A stretch of 64,000 bases of DNA from Flavobacterium fryxellicola (lineage in GTDB: Bacteria; Bacteroidota; Bacteroidia; Flavobacteriales; Flavobacteriaceae): assembly GCF_900143245.1 (NCBI RefSeq), contig NZ_FRDK01000003.1, forward strand, positions 62,001-126,000, read 5' to 3'. Positions 44,892 through 53,237 of this stretch are shown here, in pieces. The translations under genes and the position numbers were made by a program. The notes under the pieces were generated by a model, which saw only the letters and a program-made list of their open reading frames with translations, was not told the origin of the DNA and did not search any database. Position 1 is the first letter of the stretch; each line of letters begins with the position of its first letter.

Positions 44892-47381
44892 ATGACATAT
44901 AAATATACTATTATCGGAATGAGCTGCGATGGTTGTCGTACCAAGGTGGAGAAAACTTTGAACGCTATTCAAGGCGTTCAGGCTGTCGTGACCTTAGATC
45001 CGCCAATAGCCACTATCGCAATGGAAAAGAATATTCAAACTGTGCAGTTTCAAGAGCTGCTTTCAGCTGCGGGTAATTATTCGATAAAGGTTTTTAATCC
45101 AAATGATTCTCTATTACCTGAAGAAGAAGTTGCCGTAGCACCTCCCAAAAATGCGGCAGGAAAATATTATTGTCCCATGCATTGCGAAGGGGAGAAAGTA
45201 TATGATAAAGCAGGTGATTGTCCTGTTTGCGGAATGGACTTGGTAAAAGCACCCGATTTAATTCCGACGAAAACAATGTACACCTGTCCCATGCATCCTG
45301 AAATAATCCAAGAAGGGCCGGGTTCTTGTCCGATATGCGGAATGGATTTAGTACCAATGGAGCCTACCGAAAGCGAAGACAACAAAACGTATCTAGACTT
45401 AGTTCGTAAAATGAAAATAGCAGTCGTTTTTACGTTGCCTATTTTTATCATTGCGATGTCAGATATGATACCCAATAATCCGCTGCTGAAAATAATGGAC
45501 ACTTCAAGTTGGAATTGGGTACAATTTGCCATGTCGCTTCCGGTTGTTTTTTATGCTACTTGGATGTTTTTTGTACGAGCCTGGAAGTCGGTTATTACTT
45601 GGAACTTAAATATGTTTACCCTGATCGGAATTGGTTCTGGTGTGGCTTTTCTATTTAGCCTGTTTGGCTTATTTTTTCCGGAATACTTTCCAAATGAATT
45701 CAAAACGGAAGGCGGAACGGTGCATCTGTATTTTGAAGCAACAACGGTAATACTAACCTTGGTTTTGTTAGGTCAGCTGTTAGAAGCAAAAGCACACAGC
45801 AGAACCAGTGGTGCCATAAAAGAATTATTAAAATTAGCACCCACAGTGGCTACCTTAGTCATTGATGGAAGCGATAAAGTCATTTCTGTTCATGATATCA
45901 AAAAGGGTGATTTGCTTCGGGTGAAACCAGGCGAAAAAATTCCTGTTGACGGAAAAATTACCGACGGGGAAACCACCATCGATGAATCCATGATTTCGGG
46001 TGAACCCATTCCTTTGGATAAAAAAGCAGACGATGCAGTTATTGCAGGTACAATTAACGGGAACAAATCTTTTGTGATGCTTGCTGAAAAAATTGGTTCA
46101 GAAACTTTGCTTTCGCAAATTGTACAAATGGTAAATTCAGCCAGCCGTTCCAGAGCACCAATACAAAAATTGGCAGACAGAATAGCGAAGTATTTTGTGC
46201 CAATAGTAGTGGGCGTTTCAGTAATTACCTTTTTTGTTTGGGCACAATTTGGCCCCGAGCCAGCAATAGTTTACGGATTTATTAATGCGATTGCGGTTTT
46301 GATTATCGCTTGTCCTTGTGCATTGGGATTAGCAACCCCCATGTCAGTTATGGTAGGAGTGGGTAAAGGAGCACAATCTGGGGTTTTGATAAAAAATGCG
46401 GAAGCCTTAGAAAATATGAATAAGGTAAATGTTCTAATTACTGATAAAACGGGAACAATTACCGAAGGAAAACCTTCTGTAGAAAAGGTATTTTCGACTG
46501 AAAATAAAGAGGAAGACTTGTTGCAAATGATTGCTTCGTTGAATCAGTATAGTGAGCATCCTTTGGCGCAAGCCGTAGTCAATTTTGCGAAAGCGAAAAA
46601 GGTTACTTTATTAGAAGCGAAAGATTTTGAATCCATTACAGGAAAAGGAGTGGTTGGAACCGTAAATGGTAAAAAAATTTCACTTGGAAATGTAAAATTG
46701 ATGGAGCAAAACAATTCAAAAACTTCAGATGATTTAACCGCTAAAATAGTAGCCGAGCAGAAACTAGGAAAAACAGTGTCTTATATTTCGGTAGACAATC
46801 AGGTTTTGGGTTATGTAGCAATAACAGATGCGATAAAAAGTACGAGCGTGGCTGCAATAAAGGAATTAATGAGTCAGGGAATCGAAGTGATTATGCTTAC
46901 GGGCGACAATGAGAACACCGCCAAAGCAGTCGCGGACGAATTGCATTTGAGTTCGTTTATAGCGGGTTGTCTGCCAGAGGATAAATTAAAGGAAATTAAA
47001 AGGTTACAAGACCAAGGCAAAATTGTGGCTATGGCAGGAGACGGAATTAATGATGCTCCAGCATTGGCGCAAGCCGACATTGGTATTGCGATGGGAACCG
47101 GAACCGATGTAGCAATAGAAAGCGCCAAAATAACTTTGGTCAAAGGAGATTTGCAAGGGATTGTCAAGGCTAAAGAATTGAGTCATGCCGTGATGAAAAA
47201 TATCAATCAGAATTTATTTTTTGCTTTCTTTTATAATGTACTCGGAATTCCAATTGCGGCAGGGGTTTTATATCCTTTTTTCGGTCTTTTGCTTTCGCCA
47301 ATGATAGCGGCGTTAGCAATGAGCTTTAGTTCGGTTTCTGTTATTGCAAATGCATTGCGACTGCGAAATTTGAAGCTCTAA
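44892..47381 (+). CDS. copA: Copper-translocating P1B-type ATPase
   Basis: 829 residues. HMA domain (1-70; C12 and C15 in MSCDGCRTK), two heavy-metal-binding (YHS-like) domains (about 93-119 and 130-156, each with CPMH and CPxCGMDL), then a P1B ATPase: eight helices with C474-P-C476 (IIACPCALGLATP), phosphorylated D518 in DKTGT, HP in EHPLAQAV, and GDGINDAPAL. The CPC motif marks Cu(I)/Ag(I) export. Its own leader (85 bases) lies after the regulator. The last 20 codons are duplicated at about 51800-51857. Confidence 0.95.
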   Translation: MTYKYTIIGMSCDGCRTKVEKTLNAIQGVQAVVTLDPPIATIAMEKNIQTVQFQELLSAAGNYSIKVFNPNDSLLPEEEVAVAPPKNAAGKYYCPMHCEGEKVYDKAGDCPVCGMDLVKAPDLIPTKTMYTCPMHPEIIQEGPGSCPICGMDLVPMEPTESEDNKTYLDLVRKMKIAVVFTLPIFIIAMSDMIPNNPLLKIMDTSSWNWVQFAMSLPVVFYATWMFFVRAWKSVITWNLNMFTLIGIGSGVAFLFSLFGLFFPEYFPNEFKTEGGTVHLYFEATTVILTLVLLGQLLEAKAHSRTSGAIKELLKLAPTVATLVIDGSDKVISVHDIKKGDLLRVKPGEKIPVDGKITDGETTIDESMISGEPIPLDKKADDAVIAGTINGNKSFVMLAEKIGSETLLSQIVQMVNSASRSRAPIQKLADRIAKYFVPIVVGVSVITFFVWAQFGPEPAIVYGFINAIAVLIIACPCALGLATPMSVMVGVGKGAQSGVLIKNAEALENMNKVNVLITDKTGTITEGKPSVEKVFSTENKEEDLLQMIASLNQYSEHPLAQAVVNFAKAKKVTLLEAKDFESITGKGVVGTVNGKKISLGNVKLMEQNNSKTSDDLTAKIVAEQKLGKTVSYISVDNQVLGYVAITDAIKSTSVAAIKELMSQGIEVIMLTGDNENTAKAVADELHLSSFIAGCLPEDKLKEIKRLQDQGKIVAMAGDGINDAPALAQADIGIAMGTGTDVAIESAKITLVKGDLQGIVKAKELSHAVMKNINQNLFFAFFYNVLGIPIAAGVLYPFFGLLLSPMIAALAMSFSSVSVIANALRLRNLKL

Positions 47382-47539
47382 AAAAGGAGTTAAACTTATT
47401 TTTTGTAAAATTGAAATGATTTTGCAATCGGTATAATTATATCAAATCGCAACTGATTCTGTTGCCAAAAGGTTAACTTTATAGTTTAGTATTACTTTGT
47501 AACGATCTGATTGTAAATAATTAATTAAAAATTAGTCAA

Positions 47540-47989
47540 ATGAAAATAATTTTAGCCACCGACGGTTCTCCTTTTAGTCTAGCCATGATTAAGGAGTTTG
47601 CAAGTAGGCCTTTGCCTTCCAATACCACAGTGAAAATCATTTCAGTTTATGAAGGAACAAACTTAATGAACTTGGCTCCTATGGGTGTGCTGACTGAACA
47701 TTACGACAATGAAGAGATAAATTCATCAAAATTCGCAGATAATGCTGTTGCTGAAGCTTTAAAAATTATTAGAAATAAAAAACCAGAACTTTCAATTGTA
47801 ACTTCAATAATAGAAGGGGTGGCCAAAACTGTTATTGTTGAAGAGGCCGAAAAGTTTGACGCAGATTTAATTGTCCTTGGATCGCACGGTTATGGTATGA
47901 TTGATCGTTTTTTATTAGGGTCGGTCTCACAGTCTGTAGCATTACATGCCAATTGTTCTGTTGAAATTGTACGAAATAAAACAGAATGA
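47540..47989 (+). CDS. Universal stress protein (UspA family)
   Basis: 149 residues, single Usp domain: opening MKIILATDGSPFSLAMIKEF and the ATP-binding tail GSHGYGMIDRFLLGSVSQSVALHANCSVEIVR, so it belongs to the nucleotide-binding class. It stands alone behind copA. Role in the copper response is only inferred from context. Confidence 0.93.
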   Translation: MKIILATDGSPFSLAMIKEFASRPLPSNTTVKIISVYEGTNLMNLAPMGVLTEHYDNEEINSSKFADNAVAEALKIIRNKKPELSIVTSIIEGVAKTVIVEEAEKFDADLIVLGSHGYGMIDRFLLGSVSQSVALHANCSVEIVRNKTE

Positions 47990-48069
47990 CAGCAATAGTT
48001 TGTGCTCAAAATAAGGAAATTATAGGTTATATAATGGAAATTTAAAACGGTTATAATTTTAGGAAAATC

Positions 48070-48595
48070 ATGAAGACCGCTTTAAAAGTAACGTTAGTGC
48101 TTTGCCTAGTTGGTCTTTTTTATTCTTTTCAATCAACGCATCAGGTTCTTTCAGAATCATACAAGAGATTGGGAATTAGGAATGAAATTGCAAATGACGA
48201 TAGTATTTCCAAAGATATGATGGGAATACTAATGAGTCGCAAAAGGGTAAAATGATGAAACAGGAAATTGAAATGATAATGGTCAAGGCGAATCATGCCA
48301 AAATGATGACTATGATGAAATAAATCCTATGTTGAAGAAAGATATGATGGCGGAAATGATGAAAGTATGATGTCAGGAAGGATCAAAATGATGCAAGATA
48401 ATTTAGAAATGATCAAAAATATAATGTCAGAAATGATGGAGAAAGCTAAAGATTGACAATAAGATAATGTGCGGAATGTGCAAATCGATGATGGATAATG
48501 CAGAAATGTTCAATAAAAGAAAAAATGGAAAAGAGTAAAATGAAAACTATGGAAAAAACTATGGAAAAAAAGAAGATCCTAAAGCGCAACAGTAG
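48070..48595 (+). pseudogene. Degraded copy of the Met-rich lipoprotein gene
   Basis: A 61-codon frame starts at 48070 (MKTALKVTLVLCLVGLFYSFQSTHQVL) and matches the N-terminus of the intact Met-rich gene at 51920, but the lipobox Cys has become Phe. After the stop near 48253 the homology continues at DNA level in shifting frames up to about 48595: AAATGATG-rich stretches, and GAATGTGCAAATCGATGATGGATAATG near the end matches the intact gene. Several frameshifts and stops are present, so it is a decayed paralogue. Confidence 0.85.
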
Positions 48596-48607
48596 CTTTT
48601 AGTATCA

Positions 48608-48709
48608 ATGACGAATCATGATGCCTCTGATGATAGCGGTGAAATGCAACTATATTGGTACGTTTCAGTATTGGTATTTGTTGCTTTTGCACCAATAATC
48701 TTCAGTTAG
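48608..48709 (+). CDS. Possible 33-residue membrane microprotein
   Basis: ATG to TAG encodes a 33-residue peptide, acidic N-terminus with His and Met, then one hydrophobic segment of about 17 residues (VSVLVFVAFAPIIF). It holds the same position relative to the degraded Met-rich gene as the 47-residue microprotein at 52599 does to the intact one. It may be a decayed counterpart or a chance ORF. Confidence 0.3.
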   Translation: MTNHDASDDSGEMQLYWYVSVLVFVAFAPIIFS

Positions 48710-48751
48710 TTCAGAAAAATAAAATAATTAGTATCCCATAGAATTATCAAA

Positions 48752-51304
48752 ATGAGAAGAATAATAATAGCAATGTTCCTATTGATTTTTTATTCTGTTG
48801 CGCAAGCACAGTATGTTAATGTATCAAAAAGTGTAAAGGAACAGCAGGAACAGCCCACAACTTATACTTGTGTTATGCACCCGGAAATTCATGCGAAGAA
48901 ACCTGGTAAATGTCCTAAATGTGGGATGGATTTAATCAAAGAGAAAGCAAAGCCGGTAAAAAAATCGGTGCGAAAAAAACAGGCAGCAAAGCCAATAGCG
49001 AAAACAGCGGTGTCAGTAAAAGCAAAGACTGTTGAGTCTAAAGCAGCAACGGATGCTATACATGGTAATCATGCTACTGTTTCTGGAACAAATACGACGG
49101 TCAAAGAAGGGATTGTTAAAAAAGTAGTTAAAAGTGCGCCGCCAAGAACAATTCGCTACGACCTACATGTTCGCGATACGATTGTCAATTTTTCAGGCAA
49201 AGAAAAAAGAGCTATTGCGGTAAATGGACAAATTCCTATGCCTACATTAACTTTTACCGAAGGTGATACTGCCGAAATTCATGTTTACAATCATTTGAAA
49301 GAGTCGACCTCTTTACACTGGCATGGTTTGATGTTGCCTAATAAAGAGGATGGCGTCCCTTTTTTAACGCAAATGCCTATTGAACCAGGAGCCGAATTTG
49401 TGTACAAATTTCCAATAATTCAATCAGGAACACACTGGTACCACAGCCATAGTGGTTTGCAAGAGCAAATAGGAATGTATGGTTCATTGATTTTAAATAA
49501 AAAATCAGATGATCCAACCTTTAGAAATGGCATAGATGATATTCCTCAAATCCCGGTAATTTTAAGTGAATGGACCGATTATAAACCTGAGAATGTGCAT
49601 CGAATGTTGCACAATGCTTCCGATTGGTTTGCAATTAAAAAAGGAACCACGCAGAGTTATGCCGAAGCTATTAAAGCGGGACATTTTCAAACCAAATTAA
49701 CCAATGAATGGAAACGAATGTTGGCCATGGATGTGAGTGATATATACTATGATAAATTTCTAATAAACGGACAGAATGAAGGTCAACTCTCGCAATTTAA
49801 AGCAGGGGATAAAGTACGTTTACGAATTTCTAATGGTGGCGCCTCCTCTTATTTTTGGTTAAACTATGCTGGTGGAAAAATGACTGTAGTGGCTAATGAT
49901 GGAAATGATGTCGAACCTTTAGAAGTAGATCGATTAATCATAGGCGTTTCTGAAACTTATGATGTCATTGTTACGATTCCTGCTGGAAATGCTTCGTATG
50001 AATTTTTAGCTACACCAGAAGACAGAACTAAATCAACATCAATTTATATTGGTCAAGGGATTAGACAATTAATTAGTCCAATGCCAAAACTAAAATATTT
50101 TGAAGGCATGAAGATGATGAACAACATGATGAATATGGACGGAACTATGAATGACATGGGAATGGATATGTCTCTGCAAAAAATGGATATGAATACGGTG
50201 ATGTATCCAGAAATAGTAGGGGCTACAGACAAGGAGCCAATGAAAATGGATGCTGAAATGGACCATTCAAAACATGCAATGAATGGAGACATCGCAACCT
50301 TGAATTATGGGATGCTAAAATCGCCTACGAAGACTACACTTGACAAAAACGCTCCTGTTCGAGAAATACGGTTCGAATTAACAGGGAATATGAATCGGTA
50401 TGTGTGGAGTATGGATAACAAAGTACTTTCAGAAGTAGATAAAATTTTAATTAAAAAAGGAGAAATTGTTCGCATCACGTTATTCAATAATTCCATGATG
50501 CGTCACCCTATGCACTTGCATGGACACGATTTCAGAGTGTTAAACGGACAAGGCGACTACGCTCCATTAAAAAATGTTTTGGATATCATGCCCATGGAAA
50601 CAGATGTGATTGAATTTGCAGCAAATGTTGATGGCGACTGGTTCTTTCATTGTCACATTCTGTACCACATGATGGCAGGTATGAATAGAGTATTTAGCTA
50701 TGAAAATTCGCCACCAAACCCCTACTTACCTAACAAAGTTGTAGCCTATAAAAAGTTGCAATCAGAAAGTAACGAATTGCATTTTATGGCAGAAAATGAT
50801 TTTGCTACTAACGGAAATGATGGGCAAGCAATGGTACAAAATGCGCGTTGGAGTTTTGCTACAGAATGGCGCTTAGGATATCATGATGATCATGGTTATG
50901 AATCCGAAACACATATTGGAAGATACATTGGAAGAAATCAATGGTTTATGCCCTTTATTGGTTTTGATGCTCGATACAGAAAGCTAGGTTATAATGAAGT
51001 AGAGAAAAATGTTTTTGGTCAAAAGAGTACTAAAGACAAACGTATTCAAGTAAGTTTAGGTTTTAGTTACACACTGCCACTACTACTAATTGCGCAAGCT
51101 GAAGTGTATCATGATGGAAATATAAGAATGCAGTTAATGCGAGAGGATATTCCAGTTGCAAAACGCTTGAGAATGGCTTTTATGGTTAATACTGATAAAG
51201 AATATATGGCAGGATTAAAATATATTGTAGGTAAAAATCTTGGAATCACAACGCATTACGATAGTGATATGGGAGTGGGTTTTGGGTTGAATGTCAATTA
51301 TTAA
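48752..51304 (+). CDS. Multicopper oxidase fused to metal-binding and CopB-like barrel domains
   Basis: 850 residues with a signal peptide (ending QAQ). Residues about 36-66 form a heavy-metal-binding domain (TCVMHPEIHAKKPGKCPKCGMD). After a Lys/Ala-rich linker, residues about 135-665 form a CopA-type multicopper oxidase with all copper motifs: HWH at 189-191, HWYHSH at 228-233, HPMHLHGH at 585-592 and HCH at 633-635. A Met-rich loop (about 450-490) is typical of cuprous oxidases. The last about 150 residues are beta-rich, with a final aromatic, resembling CopB outer-membrane copper proteins. Probably oxidises periplasmic Cu(I). It has its own start, 157 bases after the pseudogene. Confidence 0.92.
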   Translation: MRRIIIAMFLLIFYSVAQAQYVNVSKSVKEQQEQPTTYTCVMHPEIHAKKPGKCPKCGMDLIKEKAKPVKKSVRKKQAAKPIAKTAVSVKAKTVESKAATDAIHGNHATVSGTNTTVKEGIVKKVVKSAPPRTIRYDLHVRDTIVNFSGKEKRAIAVNGQIPMPTLTFTEGDTAEIHVYNHLKESTSLHWHGLMLPNKEDGVPFLTQMPIEPGAEFVYKFPIIQSGTHWYHSHSGLQEQIGMYGSLILNKKSDDPTFRNGIDDIPQIPVILSEWTDYKPENVHRMLHNASDWFAIKKGTTQSYAEAIKAGHFQTKLTNEWKRMLAMDVSDIYYDKFLINGQNEGQLSQFKAGDKVRLRISNGGASSYFWLNYAGGKMTVVANDGNDVEPLEVDRLIIGVSETYDVIVTIPAGNASYEFLATPEDRTKSTSIYIGQGIRQLISPMPKLKYFEGMKMMNNMMNMDGTMNDMGMDMSLQKMDMNTVMYPEIVGATDKEPMKMDAEMDHSKHAMNGDIATLNYGMLKSPTKTTLDKNAPVREIRFELTGNMNRYVWSMDNKVLSEVDKILIKKGEIVRITLFNNSMMRHPMHLHGHDFRVLNGQGDYAPLKNVLDIMPMETDVIEFAANVDGDWFFHCHILYHMMAGMNRVFSYENSPPNPYLPNKVVAYKKLQSESNELHFMAENDFATNGNDGQAMVQNARWSFATEWRLGYHDDHGYESETHIGRYIGRNQWFMPFIGFDARYRKLGYNEVEKNVFGQKSTKDKRIQVSLGFSYTLPLLLIAQAEVYHDGNIRMQLMREDIPVAKRLRMAFMVNTDKEYMAGLKYIVGKNLGITTHYDSDMGVGFGLNVNY

Positions 51305-51374
51305 AAAGAAAAAATCTTTAACATTTTGCTTTCAATAATTGCAGTTTAATTGAATCACTCTAAAAAAAACATCC

Positions 51375-51857
51375 TTTTCGTTTCCTGTGACAGCAACAGT
51401 GAATACAGATCACTAAAGGAATTGATCTATTGACAGGAAAGATGTTGTGGGAATGTGTACGTAATACTGGCTTGTCTATTAATTAGTTAAAACACATAGA
51501 TAAGCTAGTTTAGTGCTGCGATAATAAGTTTTTAAAACACTTTAAATAATAAAACAATTATAAAAAAGACGTTATCCAGCAATTAAACCGACTAGCAAGT
51601 ATGAACTTTTATTAAAAAATAAAACTATTGAGCAAAACGATTCACACTCAAAGGATAAGCTTAATGTAAAATTTGAATTACTACTAGCTTTTTCGTTTAT
51701 AATCGTGCATCTGGTTATGGTTTTAAATGTTGTTGAATTTAGTTATAAATACATTGGTTTAACTCGCTTTTACATGACTTCTTTAATGAATGCTGCATTG
51801 GCGACGAGTTTTAGTTCGGTTTCCGATAGTGTAAATGCAGTGCGACTGCGAAATTGA
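51375..51857 (+). pseudogene. Degraded second copy of cusB tail, DUF305 leader and N-terminus, and copA tail
   Basis: Three matched parts in the order of copy 1. About 51394-51449 resembles the end of cusB (AACAGTGAATA, then AAAGGA..GAT..AGATG, one base deleted). About 51480-51626 resembles the leader of the DUF305 gene (43596-43761, for example AATTAAAAAATAAAA before the start). From 51627 a 77-codon open frame has ATT in place of the DUF305 ATG, follows DUF305 for about 56 codons (HSKDKLNVKFELLLAFSF, LTRFYMTSLM), then continues in frame into the last about 20 codons of copA (SFSSVSDSVNAVRLRN) to TGA at 51855-51857. The AraC gene and most of copA are deleted. Confidence 0.8.
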
Positions 51858-51919
51858 ATGTTGTAGTGCAGTACAGTTTACGTTTAATATAAAATTTTTA
51901 ATCTTTAAAATAAAACACC

Positions 51920-52573
51920 ATGAAAACACTACAAAAATTTGCATTCGCATTTGGATTGATTGGTCTATTGTATTCCTGTCAGTCAACGAATCAAGTCCTC
52001 TCAAAATCAGATAAGAGAGCCAAAATCATGAACACTATCGCCAATGACGAAATGATGTCAAAAGAGATGATGGGCACGTTGATGAACAGCAAAAGCGGTA
52101 AAATGATGATGATGAAAGAAAATCATGCTAAAATGATGGGGATGATGAAAGCGGATCCGGAAATGATGAAAAGCATGATGCCGGAAATGATGAAAATGAT
52201 GGAGGATAATCCTGAAATGATGAAAGGCATGATGGCAGACATGATGAAGAATAATCCGGAGATGATGAAAGAAAATCATGCTAAAATGATGGGTATGATG
52301 AAAGAGAATCCAGAAATGATGAAAAGCATGATGCCGGAAATGATGAAAATGATGGAGGATAATCCAGGAATGATGAAAGGTATGATGAAAGGCATGATGG
52401 CAAAAGCTAAAAATGATGATGCTATGATGTCCGAGATGTGTAAATCGATGATGGATAATCCAGAAATGATGAAAATGATGGAGAAAATGAAAGCAGAAAA
52501 AATGGACAAGAGTAAGATGAAAGCAATGGATAAAAAAATGGAAAAGAAAGAAAATCATAAAGCAAATCATTAA
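51920..52573 (+). CDS. Methionine-rich lipoprotein (29% Met)
   Basis: 217 residues with a lipobox near residue 20 (GLLYSCQS). By my count 63 residues are Met, mostly as MM pairs three to seven residues apart with His, Asp, Glu and Lys between (MMKSMMPEMMKMMEDNPE). Two 51-residue internal copies. One Cys in the C-terminal part (MSEMCKSMM). Met-rich periplasmic proteins bind Cu(I) and Ag(I), so a surface or periplasmic copper sponge is likely; no family was recognised. It is the intact counterpart of the pseudogene at 48070. The strong minus-strand frame opposite is an artefact of the codon bias. Confidence 0.88.
   Translation: MKTLQKFAFAFGLIGLLYSCQSTNQVLSKSDKRAKIMNTIANDEMMSKEMMGTLMNSKSGKMMMMKENHAKMMGMMKADPEMMKSMMPEMMKMMEDNPEMMKGMMADMMKNNPEMMKENHAKMMGMMKENPEMMKSMMPEMMKMMEDNPGMMKGMMKGMMAKAKNDDAMMSEMCKSMMDNPEMMKMMEKMKAEKMDKSKMKAMDKKMEKKENHKANH
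52111..52416 (+). repeat. 153-base direct tandem repeat within the Met-rich gene
   Basis: Copy 1 is 52111-52263 and copy 2 starts at 52264. Both open GATGAAAGAAAATCATG and share most positions until copy 2 diverges after GGATAATCCAGGAATG. The offset is 153 bases, exactly 51 codons, so unit gain or loss would keep the frame. Confidence 0.9.
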
Positions 52574-52598
52574 TTTTTAACGCTTATACACTATCATT

Positions 52599-52742
52599 AT
52601 GAATAATACAGGACATGAAGGAATGCACATGGATGGCTACTCATTTATGGGAATGCATTGGTTTTGGTGGGGTTCCATCTTGATTTTTGCACTCATACTA
52701 TTAGCAGCAGCGCATCTCTATAAAAAAAGTAAAAGAAAATAA
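52599..52742 (+). CDS. 47-residue His/Met-containing membrane microprotein
   Basis: ATG 52599 to TAA 52740-52742. The N-terminal 20 residues contain GHEGMHMDGYSFMGMHW, with three His and four Met in a pattern that could bind copper; one membrane helix (about 24-41) and a Lys-rich tail follow. It begins 25 bases after the Met-rich lipoprotein stop and ends 23 bases before the DUF302 gene, and is likely co-transcribed with both. It resembles small single-helix membrane proteins in copper clusters, but no family was confirmed. Confidence 0.75.
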   Translation: MNNTGHEGMHMDGYSFMGMHWFWWGSILIFALILLAAAHLYKKSKRK

Positions 52743-52765
52743 TTAAATTTTAAAATTAAACAGCG

Positions 52766-53152
52766 ATGGAATATTATTTTAGTAAAACAATTGGGGATAC
52801 TTTCGACAATACCCTTCAAAAAGTTACTGAGGCTCTTAAAGTAGAAGGATTTGGTGTTTTGACAGAAATTGACCTGAAAACAACTTTAAAGAAGAAATTG
52901 GATGTGTATTTTTACAATTACACCATTTTAGGTGCGTGTAATCCATCGTTTGCCTATAAAGCGCTATTGGCAGAAGATAAAATAGGAACGATGTTGCCTT
53001 GCAATGTGATTGTTCAAGAAAAAATAAAAGGTCAGGTTGAAGTATCTGCAGTTGATCCGGCAGCGTCGATGCAAGCGGTAGATAACGTTGCGCTTAAGGA
53101 AATCGCAAAAGAAATTAGAGATAGGCTGAAAAGAGTAATTGATAATTTGTAA
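52766..53152 (+). CDS. DUF302 domain protein
   Basis: 128 residues, single DUF302 domain: YYFSKTIGDTFDNTLQKVTEALKVEGFGVLTEIDLK at the N-terminus and LPCNVIVQEKI in the middle. DUF302 proteins appear beside metal and stress genes and adopt a compact beta-rich fold; the function is unknown. It is probably the last gene of the metal island. Confidence 0.9.
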   Translation: MEYYFSKTIGDTFDNTLQKVTEALKVEGFGVLTEIDLKTTLKKKLDVYFYNYTILGACNPSFAYKALLAEDKIGTMLPCNVIVQEKIKGQVEVSAVDPAASMQAVDNVALKEIAKEIRDRLKRVIDNL

Positions 53153-53237
53153 TACCGTTTGTAATTCTTACTTGGTAAGTCGAATTGCATCTGAGATTAT
53201 TATTTTAAATATTGGATTTGTATCGAGAGTCTAATTT

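Noticed and set aside
45167..45532. Minus-strand 121-codon frame
   Set aside because: Shadow of copA, whose metal-binding motifs are clear on the plus strand.
51783..52004. Minus-strand 73-codon frame
   Set aside because: It spans the copA-tail remnant and the start of the Met-rich gene and has no protein-like features.
52058..52570. Minus-strand 170-codon His/Phe-rich frame
   Set aside because: It is the mirror of the Met-rich gene: ATG-rich codons read back as CAT and similar, giving a long open frame by composition alone.
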